A stretch of DNA of 64,000 nucleotides from Alteromonas sp. CI.11.F.A3 (GTDB taxonomy: Bacteria; Pseudomonadota; Gammaproteobacteria; Enterobacterales; Alteromonadaceae): contig NZ_CP136708.1 of the NCBI RefSeq assembly GCF_032925565.1, positions 1,116,001 to 1,180,000 of the forward strand, given 5' to 3'. This document shows positions 59,927 through 64,000 of this stretch, in pieces. How positions within the stretch are numbered: the stretch's first letter is position 1; the number at the start of each line of letters is the position of its first letter. The notes under the pieces were generated by a model. That model saw only the letters and a program-made list of their open reading frames with translations. It did no database searches and was not told the DNA's origin. A program made the translations under genes and the position numbers.

Positions 59927-61165
59927 CTATTTATCAGCATTAAAGGTTAATGCGTCCATTACATCGTAGCAGGCTCCCATAGTATGGTAATCGGTTTTGC
60001 CGACTGGGCTTTTAGTGGTTTCTAACTTGCCGTTTTCAGGCGATAGAATTCTGAACCAGGCTCCATACTCATGATCGACAAAATGCGTCCACGCGTATTG
60101 CCAAATACGATGGTACCAATCCCAGTATTTATCATCTTGTGTGACGATAGCCAATCTTGCTGCACAGGCGAAACTTTCTGCCTGCACCCAAAAATATTTC
60201 TCGTTGTCGCATACACTGCTATCTGGCGCAAACCCATAGGCTATGCCGCCATTTATGCTATCCCAACTTATATCTATCACAGCATCAAACAGGCTTTGCG
60301 CTCGCTCAACCAGCCAAGGTTGAGGGCTATACTGATTAAGCTGTAACAAGAGTTTAGACCATTCAGTATGATGACCAGGCTGAAAACCCCATGGGCGGAA
60401 TAGGTTTTTAGGATCGTCTTTGTTGTACTCCCAATCAACCTCCCAGCTTGAAGTGAAATGTTCCCATATGCGGTTATCAGCTTTTGCTGCTTGGCGTAAG
60501 GTAATATTTTCGGCAACCAGTAAAGCGCGTTTTAAGAAGCGCTGGTCTTGAGTGGCTTCAAAGGCCGCTATTAACGCTTCGCAGCTATGCATATTTGCAT
60601 TCTGTCCACGGTAGTCACTGCAAATACTAAAATCAGCATTAAACTCGTCTTTGTAGAGCCCGTAATCCTTATCCCAAAAGTGGGTGTCCATTAACGCGAA
60701 GGTCTCGTCTAAATAGTCTTTCGCCTCAGTCATACCAGCTCGATATGCCCAGCTGTAAGCCAGCATCACGAAGGCTAATCCATAACAATGATTGGTAGCA
60801 TCTTTAACGTTGTGCTCAACACCCTCTACATTTAACACCCACGCATAGCCTTGAGTTTCGGGGTTTAAGTGATACTCGCGAAGAAACTTAATTCCAGACG
60901 CTACTCTAGATAGGTACCGGCTATCACCAAACGTTAAATAAGCGCGAGCATAATTAAAAACAAATCTGGTTGAGCTAACCAAATGGCGTGTGTTTTCATC
61001 AAACACACTGCCATCATCAGAAAAGTTTTGATGGAAGCCTCCAGACAGGGCGTCAACATTCGGTTCATAAAATGCCAAAATACTTTTTATATGTTGGCTA
61101 AGAAAATCCGGTGATGAGAACGCGAGATCGCGAGATGTTTTATTCGTTGTCACTGAAGTCATCAT
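59927..61165 (-). CDS. AGE-family sugar epimerase/isomerase (mannose isomerase-like)
   Basis: A 412-residue (alpha/alpha)6-barrel enzyme of the N-acylglucosamine 2-epimerase family. GGFHQNF, TRFVFNYARA, GQNANMHSCEALIAAFEAT, the histidine-rich GFQPGHHTEWSKLLL, and KYFWVQAESFACAA match mannose isomerase/YihS-type members, which use paired histidines to interconvert mannose and fructose or related sugars. AGGTGAGGG lies before the ATG. It is 15 bp after a GH63-like hydrolase gene, so its substrate is probably the sugar that enzyme frees. Confidence 0.82.
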   Translation of the reverse strand: MMTSVTTNKTSRDLAFSSPDFLSQHIKSILAFYEPNVDALSGGFHQNFSDDGSVFDENTRHLVSSTRFVFNYARAYLTFGDSRYLSRVASGIKFLREYHLNPETQGYAWVLNVEGVEHNVKDATNHCYGLAFVMLAYSWAYRAGMTEAKDYLDETFALMDTHFWDKDYGLYKDEFNADFSICSDYRGQNANMHSCEALIAAFEATQDQRFLKRALLVAENITLRQAAKADNRIWEHFTSSWEVDWEYNKDDPKNLFRPWGFQPGHHTEWSKLLLQLNQYSPQPWLVERAQSLFDAVIDISWDSINGGIAYGFAPDSSVCDNEKYFWVQAESFACAARLAIVTQDDKYWDWYHRIWQYAWTHFVDHEYGAWFRILSPENGKLETTKSPVGKTDYHTMGACYDVMDALTFNADK

Positions 61166-61180
61166 TATTCCCTCACCTTG

Positions 61181-62476
61181 TTATTCTTGGTTGGGTAGAA
61201 GCCAATAAAGTGCCATGGCCGCTGTCCATGAAAAGTCAGCTCCACCACTTCTTGCGCCTGTTTCTGCATGGAAAGACTCATTAAACCCGCTAGTGTAAAT
61301 AAGGTTTCTGCTCGCATCGGTCACTTGTTTAGCTTGCTTTAAGAAACCGTAGTCTTCTAATCCCAGCGTAATCATCCAGTTAATGTGTAACCAAATAGGT
61401 CCGCGCCAATAACGTTGTGGCTCATAACAAGGATCTTCAGGATGAGTTGACGATATAGCAAAGGGTTGATCGGTAAGCCAGTCATCAAGCACGTCGATAA
61501 GTTTTGGCGTGAGGTTTTCGTTTACCAGCCCTGCAAAAAAAGGCAGTAATCCAGCATTGGTTCTTGCACTGCACAGTTTGCCGCTGCGGGTATCAAAGCT
61601 ATGAAACATACTGGTTTCGCCAGACCACAGTTTACCTATTGCCGCTTCGGTTAAATCCATACGATGGGCTAAATAGGCCGTTTGTTTGTTATCGATGTTT
61701 AGCGTGTCGCATAGGGCAAGGAGATCCTTTGTCCCGCGATGCAGAATCGAGATGATACTTACATCATTAACACGATAAGGGCAGTCTTGATAAATCAGCG
61801 TGTCATCAAAATTCATTTTGCGGAAGAAATCTACAAGGTATAGAAAACGGTCGTACTCTTCTTTGTGCGGACGCTCAGAGGCATCGATGTGATTAATATC
61901 GCGGCGGGTGTATTCCCAACCCACTTTGGGTACAGCGCGTAATGCATCATCCCACGCTGGGCTGTTATCCATGCCTGATTCCCATGGGTGATAGCTTACC
62001 ACTAGCCCAGTGTATTCAGGATCGCGCTGCTTATACCACCATAAGTGATAGTCAATAAGTTGTTGAACAATCTGCGATATTTGAGAGTCGACTAGCGCTC
62101 TATCTTTAGTTTGTTCGAATAATTGGCGAATAACCGTGGCCAGCACCGGCGGTTGAGTAATCGATGTACTGTCGGGATTATTTTTAACACCCCAAATATC
62201 AGGGCCAGGGAAATAGGTATCAGAATGCTGGTGGAAAACAACGTGAGGCACCATGCCGTTTTTCCATTGAGCACTTAACAGTGAAGTGGTTTCTTCCCAT
62301 GCACGAGGTTCATCAAACGGAAGCCAGCCTAGCGCCACAATGGCAGAGTCCCAATTCCACTGAAACGGGTAAAGGCCGTGAGTAGGCACTGTGTACCCAC
62401 CTAAGTCGTTTTTAATTAGCGTAGCTTTTGCGTCAGCAATTAACTGTTCGTCAGTTTGTGTGGCGATAGTAGTCAT
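61181..62476 (-). CDS. GH63-like (MGH1-type) glycoside hydrolase
   Basis: A 431-residue cytosolic enzyme, no signal peptide, with an (alpha/alpha)6 barrel. FQWNWDSAIVALGW near residue 40, HPWESGMDNSPAWDDAL (about 165-181, carrying the acidic catalytic candidates) and RYWRGPIWLHINWM are hallmarks of the GH63 branch that includes glucosylglycerate and mannosylglycerate hydrolases. First gene of an operon with the AGE isomerase. If it frees mannose from mannosylglycerate, the isomerase would make fructose; the substrate is inferred. Confidence 0.78.
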   Translation of the reverse strand: MTTIATQTDEQLIADAKATLIKNDLGGYTVPTHGLYPFQWNWDSAIVALGWLPFDEPRAWEETTSLLSAQWKNGMVPHVVFHQHSDTYFPGPDIWGVKNNPDSTSITQPPVLATVIRQLFEQTKDRALVDSQISQIVQQLIDYHLWWYKQRDPEYTGLVVSYHPWESGMDNSPAWDDALRAVPKVGWEYTRRDINHIDASERPHKEEYDRFLYLVDFFRKMNFDDTLIYQDCPYRVNDVSIISILHRGTKDLLALCDTLNIDNKQTAYLAHRMDLTEAAIGKLWSGETSMFHSFDTRSGKLCSARTNAGLLPFFAGLVNENLTPKLIDVLDDWLTDQPFAISSTHPEDPCYEPQRYWRGPIWLHINWMITLGLEDYGFLKQAKQVTDASRNLIYTSGFNESFHAETGARSGGADFSWTAAMALYWLLPNQE

Positions 62477-62481
62477 CTAAA

Positions 62482-62496
62482 TACCCATCTTGAGTT
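62482..62496. promoter_or_regulatory. Second copy of the TonB/GH63 operator
   Basis: TACCCATCTTGAGTT matches the palindrome at 62535-62549 in 12 of 15 positions. It lies immediately upstream of the GH63-like gene start, so binding here would block that gene. Confidence 0.4.
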
Positions 62497-62534
62497 CGAA
62501 TTAAGATGATTATTACACAATAGTTAAAAAAATA

Positions 62535-62576
62535 AACCCATTTTGGGTTGAAAGTAAGAAAAATGTGTTTTATTGT
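62535..62576 (+). promoter_or_regulatory. TonB receptor promoter with palindromic operator
   Basis: A -35 TTGAAA (62548-62553) and -10 TATTGT (62571-62576) are spaced 17 bp. The palindrome AACCCATTTTGGGTT (62535-62549, arms of 6 bp) overlaps the -35. It sits between the divergent GH63 operon and the receptor and could control both. Confidence 0.5.
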
Positions 62577-62665
62577 AAATGCGAAGTTAATTATAAATAG
62601 GTGATGTACGGCAAAGTGGGAAGCCGTTAGCAACACCAAATGCCAAAACATATTGGAGATACACC

Positions 62666-64000
62666 GTGAACAAACTACTTCTAGCCACTACCATTTCTTC
62701 GCTATTAGCAGGAAATGCATTAGCGCAAGACACAAATCAGCAAACCAAAGAAGAAAGTGTTGATAAGAAGAAAGTCGACTACGAACAGATTGTCGTAACA
62801 GGAACGAGCCGAGCGCGCCTAATTGCCGAAACGCCGCAATCGACAACTTCACTTGGTGAGGCTGAAGTGGCAAAGCTTTCGATGAGTAGCCAAGCAGATG
62901 TGTTGCGTTATGTACCAGGCGTTAAAGTTGAAGGTGGTGGAGGTGAAGTAGCAACTAACCTTCAAGTTCGTGGTTTACCTTCTTCAGGCCAGTTTCAATT
63001 CACGCCTTTGTTATATGACGGGTCGCCAACATTGAGTGCGTTTGGCTTAAACTCGTCCGCTTACGATGTTTACTATCGAAATGACCTAGGTATTGAACGG
63101 GTTGAGTTTGTGCGAGGCGGTGTATCTAATTTGTTTGGGCAAGGTTCTGTCGCCGGTGTCATTAACTACCTGTCTAAAAAGGGCACTGAAGAAGCGGAAA
63201 GCACAGTGCAACTTGAGCTTTCAGACAATAATCGTAAAAGAATAGATTTTGCGACTAGCGGCCCGCTTAACGAAAAAGGGCTATTTTACGCCCTATCAGG
63301 TTTTTATCGTTACGATGAGGGCCCCATTGATACTGGTTTACCTACAGAGGGCTATCAGCTTCGCGGTAACTTACACAAAGAATTCGATGATGGGAGTGGT
63401 TATTTCACTATTTATGGCCAAGCTATTGATGATCAAGTGCAGTTCTTTTTACCTATACCGCTGGATTCTCAAAGCCGAGACCGCGTAGCCGGTAATGATG
63501 GTAGCGAAGTAGAGTCGACACAAACCTTCTATGCTTCTGGCTTATCCTACGATACCGCGAACGGCAGATATACAACCCCCATTGAAGAAGGTGTGGCCAC
63601 TCAGGGTGGCTCAATTTCTATGGAGTTTCAAAAAGAACTGGGCAACGATTTCAACGTGCTTGCTCGTGCTAAGTATGCCAGCTACGACCATCAATTTAAC
63701 TTATTTCTTGATGGCGACGGTATAATCAACGTACCCGAAACGCAGAGTGAATATTTAGCAAGCCGTGGCTTAGGCGATGTTCAAGATGCGCAGTTTACCT
63801 ATGCTGGTACCGATATTGCGTTACCTGAAGGTGACTTGTTATTTGCTAACCGTATTCTGGACCGAGACAGACCGGTTACCGACTTTTCATCTGAACTGAA
63901 CCTAGTGAAATACTTAGATGTAGGCGACTTTTCTCACAGCATTACTGTGGGTACCTTCTTTTCTAGTTCAGAAGCAGAAGACAACAATGTTATTACCCGT
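62666..64000 (+). CDS. TonB-dependent receptor, 5' part (runs off the window)
   Basis: The first 445 codons are open to the window end with no stop. A signal peptide (about 1-20, LLAGNALA then QD) is followed by IVVTGTSRARLIAETPQS, the plug domain (QADVLRYVPGVKVEGG, NLQVRGLPSSG, NDLGIERVEFVRGG, LFGQGSVAGVINYLSK) and the start of the beta-barrel. GTG start at 62666 with GGAG 8 nt upstream. Its layout with plug residues VTGT...R resembles receptors for sugars or siderophores; the neighbours favour a sugar or glycoside. Divergent from the GH63/AGE operon. Confidence 0.88.
   Translation, partial: MNKLLLATTISSLLAGNALAQDTNQQTKEESVDKKKVDYEQIVVTGTSRARLIAETPQSTTSLGEAEVAKLSMSSQADVLRYVPGVKVEGGGGEVATNLQVRGLPSSGQFQFTPLLYDGSPTLSAFGLNSSAYDVYYRNDLGIERVEFVRGGVSNLFGQGSVAGVINYLSKKGTEEAESTVQLELSDNNRKRIDFATSGPLNEKGLFYALSGFYRYDEGPIDTGLPTEGYQLRGNLHKEFDDGSGYFTIYGQAIDDQVQFFLPIPLDSQSRDRVAGNDGSEVESTQTFYASGLSYDTANGRYTTPIEEGVATQGGSISMEFQKELGNDFNVLARAKYASYDHQFNLFLDGDGIINVPETQSEYLASRGLGDVQDAQFTYAGTDIALPEGDLLFANRILDRDRPVTDFSSELNLVKYLDVGDFSHSITVGTFFSSSEAEDNNVITR

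Overview
The window looks like a chromosomal segment of a marine gammaproteobacterium of the Alteromonadaceae, most likely Alteromonas. The clues are a GC content near 45 percent, gammaproteobacterial housekeeping genes and neighbourhoods (typA, minCDE, erpA, anmK-tyrS, mtnN-btuF, gltBD next to arcB), and the mix of TonB-dependent receptors with secreted pectin-degrading enzymes. No rRNA, tRNA, CRISPR array, phage or insertion-sequence transposase was recognised. The species assignment is inference.

Layout. 1-9 kb: 3' end of typA, a stand-alone receiver protein, a MalY/PatB-type aminotransferase, an unusual NRAMP transporter, a UPF0149-like protein, a ClC-hemJ-small ORF operon, a coiled-coil membrane protein and a putative metal exporter. 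9-16 kb: fumC behind a good Fur-box match, minCDE, a PPK2 kinase, erpA, a GST and a 2-hydroxyacid dehydrogenase. 16-24 kb: an SRPBCC protein, an Old Yellow Enzyme, a divergent OprB porin / FucP-like sugar transporter pair and a 691-residue fusion of two solute-binding domains. 24-33 kb: anmK-mepM, a 252-bp palindromic repeat element, tyrS, a GNAT/DUF2721 pair and an mtnN-cobD-btuF-rhodanese operon.

34-47.5 kb is the accessory heart of the window, a pectin-use locus. It holds a secreted three-module pectate lyase, an IclR regulator overlapping a second lyase, a TonB-dependent receptor, and a giant lipoprotein that carries a pectin esterase and a pectate lyase in one chain behind three copies of an unrecognised repeat. 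Three near-identical copies of a 14-bp palindrome (TGCCACCGGTRGCA) precede the first lyase, the regulator and the receptor, so the locus is probably one regulon. The enzymes would de-esterify and cut pectin at the surface, and the receptor would import the oligogalacturonides.

47.6-60 kb: a translationally coupled membrane protein/XRE regulator pair, gltBD, an ArcB-type hybrid kinase that lacks one of the two redox cysteines known in E. coli, and a YdbS/YdbT-like pair. 60-64 kb: a second small carbohydrate locus with an AGE-family isomerase, a GH63-like hydrolase and a divergent TonB receptor cut by the window edge. A palindrome present in two copies lies in their shared promoter region.

All function assignments rest on sequence motifs recognised by eye and remembered family features. 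No database search was run.
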